Shown here: one piece after another, positions 37,201-46,314 of the stretch | Numbering within the stretch: position 1 is the stretch's first letter | How the letters are laid out: the number at the start of each line of letters is the position of its first letter | Assembly (NCBI GenBank): GCA_964023205.1 | Contig: OZ026842.1 | Coordinates: forward strand, 36,285,501-36,349,500 | Direction of reading: 5' to 3' | DNA: 64,000 nucleotides | Source of the DNA: Lutraria lutraria | Lineage: Eukaryota; Mollusca; Bivalvia; Venerida; Mactridae | Notes under the pieces: generated by a model | The model's database searches: none | The model's input: the letters and a program-made list of their open reading frames with translations, nothing else | What the model was told of the DNA's origin: nothing | Program-made: the position numbers and the translations under genes

Positions 37201-40200
37201 CTGGGTCCTTTCACCTCTATTAAAGCTGGAAAGTTGCCAAATTATTCTTTATATGTGTGACATTGAATCTCTGTCAATACATGACTGTATGCTTTATATA
37301 AGTATTGTATTGCCACCGGCACTCTATTGGATGAATGAACAAAAATAATCTGCCATTCACCAATAGCTAGCTGGTGGGCACATTTGCATATGAATACCCC
37401 TGTATACAAACATGATCTCTCCTATATTTGTAAATGTATATGGGCTGGAGGCCTTTTGTTCAGTAAACTTAATTACTTGAACCAATGAGAAAAAATTATA
37501 AGATGTATCTTTTTATCTGTTATTAGTTTTGTCGTGTCTACAATTTTATCTGGGGAATCTCGGGAGAATGTTGTGGAAATAATTCATAACAAACTGAGTG
37601 AAGTTGGTGAACAAGTGAAAGAAGACAGGATACTTATTGATCAGTATCTTATCAGAAAGGTAAATTCTCATGAAAGTATGAAAATTAGGCTACCTTTAAA
37701 GAATGGTTGGGTTTGAAGTTAGGCAACCGACTCATTAATAAATCCAATGACCCAGAAAATATTTGAGCATTTTTCTTTCATTCTTTCAACCAATAAAACG
37801 TGTTGCGTTGCTTTCAACCAACCTTCTTTGTAAGGATGGTCAACAAAATTCATAAGCATGGTTATGAATAAATAAGAGTGCGATGTTTTCTCGGCAGGGG
37901 CCAGCCACGTGAAACAATTTGTGTTCTTTTTAATAATGTTAATTTAGACTGACCTATTGTAACAAAATTTGGTATATTGCAACCTAGCTTGGGATTGTAT
38001 TTGAGTGTTTTGGTGTCATGTCAAGGTCACTTAATAATTACTGAGAGTAGGAGAGCTGCTTCTGCTAAATAGATTGTTGCTAACCTAGTTAGGTGGTATT
38101 CAGTGTTTCTCATAATTCTTGCAATTCTAGTAAACTTATAACTTGTCTGATCTGCTTTGTTAACATACCAGGATTATACCTTGTATTATCTCATGATTTC
38201 AGCAACTTACAAAGAATCCTGAAGACTATCCTGATAAGAAAAGTTTGCCTCATGTACAAGTTGCTTTAAGACTTAACAGTAAAGGTGGTAAACGTATAAA
38301 AGGTGGTGATACTGTGGCTTATGTGGTTTGTGAGGTAAGTATGTATGGTACTAAGATAAGCTGTTATACTGTAAGGCTGAAAATAATACAAGTTTGTTTG
38401 GATTGCTCCTACCTACTCCCAACCAAATCCTAGCAAAGCAAGTCGTAAGTTTTTTTGGGGGGCATTTTTTCTACTATTGTTATATAGTAAAAAATTCCCA
38501 ACCTACCAACCCAGTGATAAATTCTGGGTCGGAGCACTCCAAACGAACATTTTTTGTTCAGCCTAATGATTGCAGCGATTTTGCATAACATTCAGGGGTT
38601 TACTTTATTATCTTCTTGTAGCTTCTTTGACTGTATTTGATTTTGAAGAACATTTTATCTGTGACTTGCAATTTTACTGTATTTATATTTTTAGGATGGA
38701 TCTAATTTACCTGCTTCACAAAGAGCGTATCATCCAGACGAGCTGGCCAAGAGTGAGAGTTTAAAAATAGGTATGTCTTATCCGTCTGTTGCATCTATGT
38801 TTTTACTCTATATTTCGAAAATATTGCTCTGACAAAATTACTTAATATTAATTTTAAATCCCTACTATAACAGTAAAGTAGTTTTAATGACAACAGATTT
38901 ACAGACATGATTTTTGTCTGTTTTAAAATGGAAAACTGATTTGTCAGAGCATTTTTAAATTTCTTTTTATATTATATGTATGTATCAACGTATCACAAAA
39001 TTTGATTGGCTAGTGCTGTTCCCATTGACTAATGACCACCTTAGTTCTTTACTAACTTACCCCCCCCCCCCCCCCCCCTTCGATGAAGTAGGTGAGTGGG
39101 TTTGTTGCTTTTAGATATCTACTTTGTTCCAGTATTCTTATATGTATCCTGTTATATTTTGTGTTGTATATCTTGTAGATGCGAAGTATTACTTAGCTCA
39201 TCAAGTACATCCTGTAGTATCAAGGTTATGTGATCCTATAGAAGGAACAGATGCTGCTCATATAGCAGAATGCTTAGGTAATATAATAATCCTTCTTGTT
39301 GTAGTCTAGATATGTGAATCTTGAACTTCTAGACAAGTCTCAAAACTTTTTTCAAAAGATTTTTAAAGTAAAAAACTTTTTATCTGCAATGAAAATTGTG
39401 CTAGACATAGTTCCACCATTGATAGAAATGTTTTTATGACAATATCTTGTTAATTTGTCATCATTTTGATTTGAGTTCTATTACTCTGAGACTTTGCTTT
39501 TCAATTTTGAGTTTCTCTCTGAATCTCAATAGAATTATAATAATTTTTCCCTTTCATACTCAATTAACACATATTCATAAATATGAATGAAGTTCTGACA
39601 AGAAAAAATAGGTTTTAAGTTTGCAGTACTCTTATATCCTAGGTTAATAAACTTGAGACCATTCTCTAAGCTAAAATCTCATTTTTGTACTTAACATATG
39701 TCAGACCAATACCACATTTGCCATGTATGCAAGGTTCTCAATAAGTTTGTGGCCAGCAGGTTCAAAAACTACACTTACAGGACTGCTATGGGTAGTCTAG
39801 GAATTTTTCCAGCAATATTTTTCAAACTTTGAGATTTCTAAGCAGCTAAATATTGAAAATACAAGATTGAGATTTGAGCAATGACACAGATCTCTAGTTT
39901 AATACTGGGACATTACACTAATGTTTTCATTATGAGAATTGTTTTTGTTCGTTACTGATTTGATACCAGCACCTGTATGCATTTTGTAGGATTAGATTCT
40001 TCTGGTTATCGACATGCTGTTCAAAACCACGATGAAGATGATGATGATGCGTTGCTAGGTGGGGTCAAGGTCACTGATGAAGAAAAATACAAAGATTGCG
40101 TAAGACTGAAAATTATATGTCCGTCTGAAACATGTGGCAGGGAAAACATTCTAGATGCTCCTTTTGTTAGCACTGTAAGTATAAAGTATCATTGAAATAT

Positions 40201-42789
40201 TTTTCTTTTGTCATATTAAGCTAGACCATTTTCGAAGAATAAGTAAGTTCACTGTGTCTGTCCTAAATCTTTAATGTAGCTCATAACTCAGAAACTATAA
40301 GAGGTAGCAACATGAAACTTCATAGGTGGATAGATCTGACTGAGGTGGTGAACAGATGAGCATTGGCACCACTTGTGGCACTTTTGTATTGAGAGAATTC
40401 CAAGTTGTTTGTCTTCGAGTACTCATGAATTGTTTGAGGCCTGTTTGTTAGAATAGCCATCACTTTGCAAAAGGTTGCATGTAAGAAATTCTAAGAATAA
40501 AGTCATTTTGATATAATAAAAGGTGCTTGAATCCACTAATAACTTGAAATTTACATGTATTACAGGGAAATCTTTCTATTAAATTATTCTATAACTGATC
40601 CAAACTGTGTTTTGCTGATGGTCATAGCACTATTGCCTTGTGAAATTGTTCACATTGATTGGAGGGGATATTCACTTATCGACTTGACATATAAAATTCT
40701 TTTTACAAAGAAAAATTATGAATGGATCTTTCTGTTCTTTTTCAAGGATGTTTATTTGGAAGCGGCGCTGAATAAGTGCACAAATAAGGATTGTACAGTG
40801 AGACTGTATGAACATAGTGTTAGCATCATGAACAAACTGTCTGTTGCCATTAGAAACCATATAAAACAATATTATCAGGTAAGTGTGCATTCCTTTTGAT
40901 CATTAATGTATCATGACCTCAGAAGCCTGTTTCAGTTACTCATTATTTCTTTACCTCAGGAGCCTACATACTGAACCAGGGGTTTTCTTTATGTTTAGGG
41001 GACGGTGCTCCAGCCCTTGATAGTGGGATAAAATAGAGGGTTGAAGCTTCTTTTGAGGAAAAATTTATAACCTGAAACAAATTGAGGGAAATGAAATTTC
41101 AAGGAGTAAATAAAAATTTGGGGAAAATTGCATGATTTTCGAATACATTTTCAGAGGTGAAGGAGCCCTTTACAGGAGACAACTATATAATAAAGAAAAA
41201 CCCTGTCAAGACCAGATGAAAACATTTCTGTCCTTCAATATGTAGTGATTTAAATCTTCTTAAAAGTCAATGAAATTTTAGTGGGCATGAGTGCAGACAA
41301 TTCCCTACCAGACTTTTACCAGAAGTTAAACAAAATTTTGTCATAGAGCTGAAATTTGTCTGACTGTGGTATCTGCAATGGCACCATTGTCAAACCTATC
41401 TTCCTTTCAGTATTTTTCATGTGTTTTACTGTGCATTTTTCAGGGTTGGATGAAATGTGAAGATTCAGCCTGTCACACTCGTCTCAGAAAGCTACCCCTG
41501 ATGTTCCAGAGAGGAAGACCTATGTGTCCTAACTGTAACAGAGCTTATCTTCAACCAGAGGTAACATAACTTAGTGTTTTAAAGATATCTGTAACTAATT
41601 GGCTGTTCACAAATATGTGATTAGTTTGGTCTTATTTCTTCGGAGGATTATTTAATACACAAACTTTAGCTAAGATAACATTTTTGAAAACTCAAAATCT
41701 TGCTAAGAGTAAACATTTCAGAGATGTACCTTAAACAGCCTGCCAGGTTAGCACAGTGGTTAGAGCATTGATCTACTGTTCTCATCTTGCTGAATTATAG
41801 AGCAAGAATTTAAAATTGAGATACCGGTAGTCTCATAATTATAGAGGAAAAATTTAAAAGAGGCCACAATAATGAGATGGTTATATTATTGAAGTCGTCT
41901 CTAAAAGAGGTTCTTCAGTACAACATTTTTTCATTTTCAGTACACTGACAACATGCTGTACACACAGATAAGTTTCTACCAATATTTGTTCGATCTCGAC
42001 CGAGCAAGCACTGGTTTATCAGGAAGGGAGAAAGGTAAACAATTTTTACTTTTCATCCATTGATTGCTGGACTCAGAACAGACTGAGTTATACATGTTTA
42101 TTTACTTATATTTACTACAAAATTCTTAGATGGTAAGATGGTTCTCTTAGAACTGATGTTATAGTAAAACATGGTTATATTGAACTTGGATCTAGTGAAA
42201 TTCTAGTACAGTAAAGCATTTATTTTTCATTGAACACGCCCTTTATAAACTTGGCTTCACTAGAAACTTACCACCCATACATTTGTCTATATTTCCTTAA
42301 CAAAAATACATATCGATTTGATTTTTTTTATATTGCACTCGGTGAAGTGTTGTTAAAATGATAAGCATAGTTTGGTACCCAAGTCATATAAACTATTGTA
42401 TAAAGCAGTTTACACAGGATGTTAAAATTTGAAATATATAGTAGTGTGTAGGGTGGTAAGTTTCTAGTGACGCTGAGTATATCATTGTTAGTTAATTGTA
42501 ATGGATATTGTGAGATAAAAGGAATTTGTTAAATGGGGTCTCCAGGAATTTTCTGTATCAGAATGCTTCAAGTCAGAATTGAGAATGGATAAAAAGTCAT
42601 TTTTTCTGATCAATGTATAATATACAGTTTTTAATTTTTTCAGACAAGGCAAAGGAAATATTAAATGATAAGAATTTACGAAGTGCATACAAAACTGTGA
42701 AGGACCTTATTGATAGATGGTTGAAAAGGAGTGCTTATTCTGAAGTGAACCTAGATAAACTGTTTGAAGGCCTCTTCTCTTTGAAATAA
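16276..42789 (+). CDS. POLA1: DNA polymerase alpha catalytic subunit, 40 exons
   Basis: Family-B polymerase that, with primase and the B subunit, extends RNA primers at replication origins and lagging strands in the nucleus. Exons: 16276-16336, 17311-17423, 17605-17698, 18106-18186, 18778-18899, 19390-19520, 19875-19941, 20404-20527, 21651-21798, 22811-22986, 23756-23868, 24780-24896, 25454-25528, 26186-26259, 26655-26719, 26927-26964, 27324-27446, 27710-27794, 28198-28259, 28840-28935, 29445-29561, 30070-30257, 30793-30922, 31593-31706, 32438-32537, 33013-33131, 33629-33778, 33959-34081, 35606-35638, 36072-36164, 36658-36863, 37527-37659, 38203-38334, 38695-38770, 39179-39277, 39990-40174, 40747-40878, 41444-41560, 41941-42034, 42644-42789. 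All introns are GT-AG and phases close, giving 1483 residues against 1462 in human. Conserved features: N-terminal DWIVDD...[10 protein letters not shown] (84-102); a LLGD-type segment (165-175), a possible AND-1/Ctf4 contact; [11 protein letters not shown] (359-369); motif [10 protein letters not shown] (882-890); motif [10 protein letters not shown] (970-978); motif C YGDTDS (1020-1025, catalytic Asp1022 and Asp1024); KKKKYA (1071-1076); and two C-terminal zinc modules (1303-1337, 1370-1396). The exonuclease I position reads TLNMRTL (558-564) without acidic residues, so proofreading is lost, as in all alpha polymerases. Confidence 0.97.
16878..17241. repeat. Truncated copy of the 4796-5496 element in POLA1 intron 1
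   Basis: From GACAGCTG onward it matches the 4915-5496 part of the other copy, ending in GTATACAAGTCCTTGA. It lacks the nested CAGGG element and the left end, and so shows the older state of that site. Confidence 0.7.
17713..17971. repeat. Interspersed repeat with TTGGGAA motifs, copy 1 (POLA1 intron 3)
   Basis: Starts GGGGTTTTTCTCGG and ends AAAAATCCCTG. It is closely related to 31056-31312 and, in part, to 30275-30480. The CAGGG/CCCTG-like ends suggest a miniature DNA element. Confidence 0.65.
18238..18415. repeat. CCCC-rich miniature element in POLA1 intron 4
   Basis: A block with repeated TTCCCC motifs runs from GCAGGGGCTGTTAAC to AAAAAAGCCCTG. A related block, also with TTCCCC motifs and CAGGGCCCT/AGGGCCCTG ends, lies at 57120-57372. 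Confidence 0.5.
20700..21482 (-). repeat. 0.8-kb interspersed repeat with tRNA-like head, copy A (POLA1 intron 8)
   Basis: Matches 44073-44893 along its whole length at about 85-90% by eye, from TAGATAGAAATCGAGCAG to GATCATTCACGG. On the - strand, around 21360-21270, it carries an A-box-like TAGCGCGATCGGTAAAGG and a B-box-like GGGTTCGAAAC, the internal promoter pattern of tRNA genes. It is probably a composite SINE or a larger element that captured one. Confidence 0.7.
21893..22271. mobile_element. TA-type MITE expanded by an internal minisatellite (POLA1 intron 9)
   Basis: The ends CAATCAAACCTGTG and CACAGGTTTTACTG are those of the 150-176 bp family seen at 24576-24725 and 33322-33497. The middle has grown by tandem copying of an 18-bp unit (see 21925-22158). 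Confidence 0.75.
21925..22158. repeat. 18-bp minisatellite, 13 copies
   Basis: The unit AATAAAGGCCACTATGTG is repeated 13 times with single-base variants (CATTATGTG, CACTATCTG) and one one-base insertion. Because 18 is divisible by 3, several frames stay open by chance (NKGHYV or FIHIVA repeats). They are not taken as proteins. Confidence 0.95.
23170..23338. mobile_element. Miniature inverted-repeat element (POLA1 intron 10)
   Basis: The ends CAGTAAAACTTCAA and TGAGGTTTTACTG are near-perfect inverted repeats about 165 bases apart. A fragment with CAGCAAAACCTCAATATAAAGG at 28410-28430 is a relative. Target duplication is unclear. Confidence 0.55.
24576..24725. mobile_element. 150-bp Tc1/mariner-like MITE (POLA1 intron 11)
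   Basis: Perfect 14-bp inverted ends (CAGTCAAACCTGTG) are flanked by TA on both sides (24574-24575, 24726-24727), the hallmark of Tc1/mariner-type insertion. The interior contains GTGAATAAAGACC and CTTTCCAAAGGATGGCC. No coding capacity. Confidence 0.85.
27840..27960. repeat. Fragment of a SINE-like family (POLA1 intron 18)
   Basis: Carries CAGGTGTACTCCAGGGCCC and a tail with CCCTGGCTGTTGGTG. The family also occurs at 37080-37250, 49015-49205, 49920-50035 and 53595-53765. Confidence 0.55.
28460..28560. repeat. Interspersed repeat fragment (POLA1 intron 19)
   Basis: The stretch with GGACCACTGACCTTTTCAAA and GGCCATTTCGGTGG recurs at 56600-56700 in GFM1 intron 4. Confidence 0.6.
29600..29760 (+). 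repeat. SINE-like segment (POLA1 intron 21)
   Basis: Contains a B-box-like GTGTTCGACCCC preceded about 35 bases earlier by TTAATGGATAGAATGCAAGG, suggesting a tRNA-like head. No second copy was recognised here. Confidence 0.35.
30275..30480. repeat. TTGGGAA-rich repeat, partial copy (POLA1 intron 22)
   Basis: Shares AAATTGGGAA and GAATTTCGGCC motifs with 17713-17971 and 31056-31312. More diverged than those two. Confidence 0.5.
31056..31312. mobile_element. TTGGGAA-rich miniature element (POLA1 intron 23)
   Basis: CAGGGTTTTTTCTCGG at the left and CCAAAAAAATCCCTG at the right. ATTAA lies directly outside both ends (31051-31055, 31313-31317) and may be a target duplication. The second-best preserved copy is 17713-17971. 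Confidence 0.65.
31313..31435 (+). repeat. Interspersed repeat with GTAGCTCATAACTCAGAAAC (POLA1 intron 23)
   Basis: A segment starting near TAATGTAGC, through ACTTCATAGGCGGATAGATC, to GATGAGTGTTGGCA recurs at 40275-40395 (same strand) and on the - strand at 52995-53175 and 56225-56375. A short piece is at 45145-45185. Confidence 0.75.
32055..32150. repeat. ATAAGACGC-containing repeat (POLA1 intron 24)
   Basis: TACCGTATATGCTCAACTATAAGACGC is followed by further TATAAGACG copies. Looks like the end of a miniature DNA element; a distant relative may lie near 54870-54950. Confidence 0.4.
33322..33497. mobile_element. 176-bp Tc1/mariner-like MITE (POLA1 intron 26)
   Basis: Ends CAAGCAAACCTGTG and CACAGGTTTAACTG with TA on both outer sides (33320-33321, 33498-33499). 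Same family as 24576-24725. The interior keeps AAATAAAGGCCACC, the likely source of the 18-bp minisatellite unit at 21925. Confidence 0.8.
34125..34440. repeat. Interspersed repeat with GTCGGTCC-type motif (POLA1 intron 28)
   Basis: Begins AACCCCGCAAACAAAGTTTG, passes a short GGTCCGTTGGTCAGTCCGTC tandem, and ends near TTGGTGACAGCTCTAG. It has the look of a common bivalve dispersed repeat; that is from general knowledge, not a search. Confidence 0.5.
34496..35497. mobile_element. 1-kb Tc1/mariner-like non-autonomous transposon (POLA1 intron 28)
   Basis: The first and last 34 bases are inverted repeats with two mismatches, starting CAGTACGGTTC. TA flanks both sides (34494-34495, 35498-35499). 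Subterminal regions are GC-rich with many GGCGATT/TCGCGG motifs, unlike the AT-rich surroundings. No transposase frame is visible. It appears to sit inside an older MITE of the CAGTCAAACC family. Confidence 0.85.
35498..35565. mobile_element. Right half of a split CAGTCAAACC-family MITE
   Basis: From TAAAGGCTATCTG to CACAGGTTTGACTG it matches the right half of 33322-33497. A degenerate left half (ATTTAGAA...CAAATA) ends at 34495, so the 1-kb element at 34496-35497 interrupted it. Confidence 0.65.
35919..36071. repeat. Imperfect (TTGA)n microsatellite running into a splice acceptor
   Basis: Repeats of TGATTGAT and variants fill the end of POLA1 intron 29 right up to the CAG before exon 30 (36072), leaving only a weak pyrimidine tract. 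Confidence 0.85.
37080..37250. repeat. SINE-like family copy (POLA1 intron 31)
   Basis: Contains GAGGTCGAATCCCACC (B-box-like), GTTATGGCAGGTTGG and a tail AGTTGCCAAATTATTC. Related to 49015-49205 and 53595-53765. Confidence 0.55.
38390..38560. repeat. Miniature element (POLA1 intron 33)
   Basis: GTTTGGATTGCTCC on the left and GGAGCACTCCAAAC on the right form imperfect inverted ends. No coding capacity. Confidence 0.45.
39060..39078. repeat. Poly-C run of about 19 bases (POLA1 intron 34)
   Basis: A homopolymer of C; its length may be unreliable. Confidence 0.9.
40275..40395 (+). repeat. Interspersed repeat with GTAGCTCATAACTCAGAAAC (POLA1 intron 36)
   Basis: Close copy of 31313-31435, same orientation. 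Confidence 0.75.
40977..41210. mobile_element. Miniature element with CAGGGG...CCCTG ends (POLA1 intron 37)
   Basis: CAGGGGTTTTCTTTAT at the left matches the inverse of ATAAAGAAAAACCCTG at the right, giving 15-16 bp imperfect inverted ends. The interior is non-coding. Probably hAT-like by its ends. Confidence 0.6.
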
Positions 42790-42790
42790 G

Positions 42791-43195
42791 GACTGATTGA
42801 CTGTTGTCCCAATACCTCAGCAACTCTGATTGGTTGCTTGACTTTAAGCAAAGTTTTGATCGACTGTTCTGCATCTAAGCAGCATTCCTATTGGTTGCCA
42901 TGATAATTCAGTGACATTCAGATTTGTTGTCTTTATATCTAAGTGCCTTTCTGATTGGTTGTCTTGATAACTAGGCAACATCCCTATTGGTTGTCATGAT
43001 GCTCCAGCGACATCCTGATTGGTTGTCTTGATACTTGAGCGCCTTTCTGATTGGTTGTCTTGATGTCTAAGCGACATCCTGATTGGTTGTCTTGATATCT
43101 AAGCGACATCTTGATTGGTTGTCTTTATATATCTAAGCAACTTTCTGATTGGTTGTCTCAGTATCTAAGCACCTTTCTGATTGGCCATTCCTTAC
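42791..43195. repeat. 32-bp tandem array in the POLA1 3' UTR with periodic ATTGG
   Basis: About 12-13 units follow the stop codon after one base. ATTGG (CCAAT on the other strand) occurs at 42829, 42890, 42954, 42986, 43018, 43050, 43082, 43114, 43148 and 43180. Spacing is 32 in most steps; two double steps contain mutated copies. A typical unit carries TGATTGGTTGTCTTGATATC and TAAGCGACATCC. Confidence 0.9.
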
Positions 43196-43859
43196 CTCAA
43201 ACACAGTTAATGATATTGATAAGTATATTTTAGTTGGCTATCAATAATTTGTTGTGTAAGAAATTTTTATTAATGATTTTCATGTTGTCAGGAGTGCATT
43301 GTTGGACAGCACTATTATACACTTAGTTATAAGTTATGTATATATTCACTTTATAATTACATTGCATGTTTTTACAACAAGTGCTATATGTTCTATATAT
43401 TTGTATAAAAAACAGCTCAGTTATTAATATTTTAAATGAAATCAATGCCTACTGTGCATGTATTATGATTGTGTGTATTTATTGTATATACTATATAGCT
43501 TCGCTAAATGTTGCTTTGGTAATTACTCATTGAATCTGTGTGCAAAATAATTAAGATGTCATACTCTGATAAATTATATCCATTTGTAGTGATGTTCATA
43601 AATTGACGATAGATACGATGATTTTTTAATGGTTTTCTGTGCACAATTTTCATTTAAGATGATCTGGCTCCAACTTAATGAAAAATTTATACAGCAATTT
43701 ACTTTTCTGGGATTGTGTATAGTGTAAATAGGCAACATTTATATTACTGTGTTAAATAATTATATGGGAACAAGGAGCATGTAATAACCCAAGTATGACT
43801 TATATTTAAAATTATTTGCATTATTTATATGACTGTATGTATTTCAATTCTATTCTGAC

Positions 43860-43865
43860 AATAAA
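43860..43865 (+). terminator. Poly(A) signal, probable end of POLA1
   Basis: AATAAA, 1.07 kb after the stop, followed by a T/G-rich stretch (TTCTTGTTTGATGTTATT). It is the best candidate seen; no transcript evidence is available. Confidence 0.55.
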
Positions 43866-44072
43866 CTCACTGAAATTATTCTTGTTTGATGTTATTATCA
43901 TGCTCCCCACAAGAATTGAAATCTCAAGTTGTCCTATTGGTTCAAGGCTGTCGAGCCGAGTTCTTTAAAGACTGTGATTGGTTGGCTCGATAAGTAATCT
44001 TTAAACCATCCTGTGAAACAGCAATTATCCAAAGACTGGTCCCAGAATCTGTTTATAAAGCTTTCTACAGTG

Positions 44073-44893
44073 TAGATAGAAATCGAGCAGTGAGTCGTGA
44101 CGAAAGGTCATGGATTGTTCCATTCTTTAAAATAGGGATAAGTAATACAATGACCAAGTACATAACGAAACACGACCTTATATTTGTAGGCCACTGTTGG
44201 CCTCTTACATTTGTTGGCCTACGTGGTCCTGAAATCAGTGCGCAGCACTAGTAACATTAAACTGAATTGCGTTAGTTTGTATCCATAATCTTGCCACTAT
44301 TTTTTTTCAAATAATGCATTGCTCGTGATTTCGGTGCATTTAATATGTTAAGAAGGGTATATATATTATATGTAATCAATATCAAATTCTGTTAAAATAA
44401 TGTTACTAAGTATGCAGACGATGTCATGTTATAACTTAATATAACAAAGCAAATTATTAGATTCTGACAGTGGCTCCAGTCCAGATACTGCTAATGAAGG
44501 AATAAATGAAATTGAAATTACATGACAAATCACATGAATTGCAATTAAATGAAACACGTATGAAATTAATTCCAAATATTGAAATAAAATTTTGTAATAA
44601 TAATATGCCACAAATCAAATAAAAATGGAAAATAAAAACGTTCACATGGGTTTTGATCCCATAGCATCTTACCAGGCTGCGTAAGTAAAATAGTTAACGC
44701 CTTTACCAACTGGGCTATGCACTTAGTCTCAGCTGTGATGGTCAAATAACTTATATATATAAGTAATAATATATATATTACCGTATAAATAATTTATATA
44801 TTACGAAAACCATCGAAACGTTCCGAAATGCCACTCACTCTACAAAATGGACTTAGCTGATCTTTGATCATTCACAGGTTGTTGTCCGACTAT
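44073..44893 (-). repeat. 0.8-kb interspersed repeat with tRNA-like head, copy B
   Basis: Second copy of 20700-21482. Its - strand tRNA-like head near 44735-44640 has a consensus A-box, TAGCCCAGTTGGTAAAGG, and a weaker B-box-like GGGATCAAAACCC. It lies between the convergent 3' ends of POLA1 and GFM1. Confidence 0.75.
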
Positions 44894-46314
44894 AACAGTC
44901 ACTTGATCAAATGAACTAGGGTGACAAGGTTGTAAAACTTCTTTTTGGGGAGGGGATCAAATTTAGCTCGGCTGTTTTCGAAGAAAAGGTCGATACAGTG
45001 TGAAGGTTGTTGTCTCCTGTGCAAAAGCTATTTGGAACAAATCTAACTGAAGCATATTGATAAGATAAATTTAATATGTTCAAGAACTGTATATACCGTT
45101 GATTTTGTGCATCTTCCATCAGGGCTCAAAAACATGGTCGAGCTATAGCAACATGAAACTTCATATGTGGATAGATCTCAATTTCCTGAAGCTCAATAAT
45201 TCCATACAAGGAAGAAAAAAGAATGGTATTAGATTTGTTTATTTGCATTCAAATTTATCTATAATTGGTCGACATTTATCAACATTAAAAAAATCACTCA
45301 AACAATGAATGTAAATGAACAACATACAGTTAATTAATGTCAAGTAATAAATTACTGCAAACAAACAATTGATTAAAGATGGCCCGACATGATTAAGTAA
45401 CACAGATTTTAACTAAAAATCCTCATGCTGATGGCATAACAGAGATGAGGAATGCATGTTTATAACATGCAGTGATACATAATTTTGCATGGGTGAAAAT
45501 TTAAAATTTTGAAAAAACGGAAGCTAAGTGCAGTGGAAACAATAAATAGTAAGCATGGACCAGAACTTTCACCCCCTGATTATGTGATGCATGTTAAAAG
45601 GGGTTACATACCAGTGTTATCAGTAGCAAGGACTATGATTAAATAAGGAATATTTGACCCTTTTTTGTGTTGTTCCAAGAACTGACAAGCAAGACGTGGC
45701 ATCTTATCTCATGAGTCGTTCGTCATATATTTCTGAATATATTCAGACAGACTACATTCAGTTTGAAAACTTACATTAATAAAAGTTCTTATAGGTGGAA
45801 GAGTGGGAGATTTATGTCAAAGTTTTATAATCTAAAGACCCTGAACACAATATCTGATGCATAAAAATGGCTGTTACATTAATGTTTTAATGACAAAAAT
45901 TCTTAAATATCGAGACATACTAAAGTGTGCCTACTTAGAATTTCTGGAGTGCTAGTTTCAGGCAAACAACATTCCCTAAAAATACAGGACTGGCAGACCT
46001 TAATTTAATTTTTCTTACTTTAGTTCGGAGATATAGACATGGTAATGAAAATTTCCGTAAGAAAAAAATTGACAGAGCCCAAAAAAGTTGAGGTCAGGCA
46101 AAAAAAATAAGGTCAGATAGGTACCGGTAAGCAGAAACCGCTGATGCCTATTTTACACCTAACTCCAAATACTGTAGAATTTCAAACAGTATGATCATTC
46201 CTTGTCAACTTGATGAAATCATCAATTGTACAATTCCCCATAAAAATGTCAATAAATATTCAAATTATTCAATAACATTAAAAACACTAAATTTTTACTA
46301 AATCCTAATTAACA
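44894..46314. other. Region between POLA1 and GFM1, no gene seen
   Basis: Includes a fragment of the 31313 repeat family near 45145-45185. The GFM1 3' UTR must lie at its right end, but no AATAAA on the - strand is close to the stop; an ATTAAA near 46006 is possible. Confidence 0.4.
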
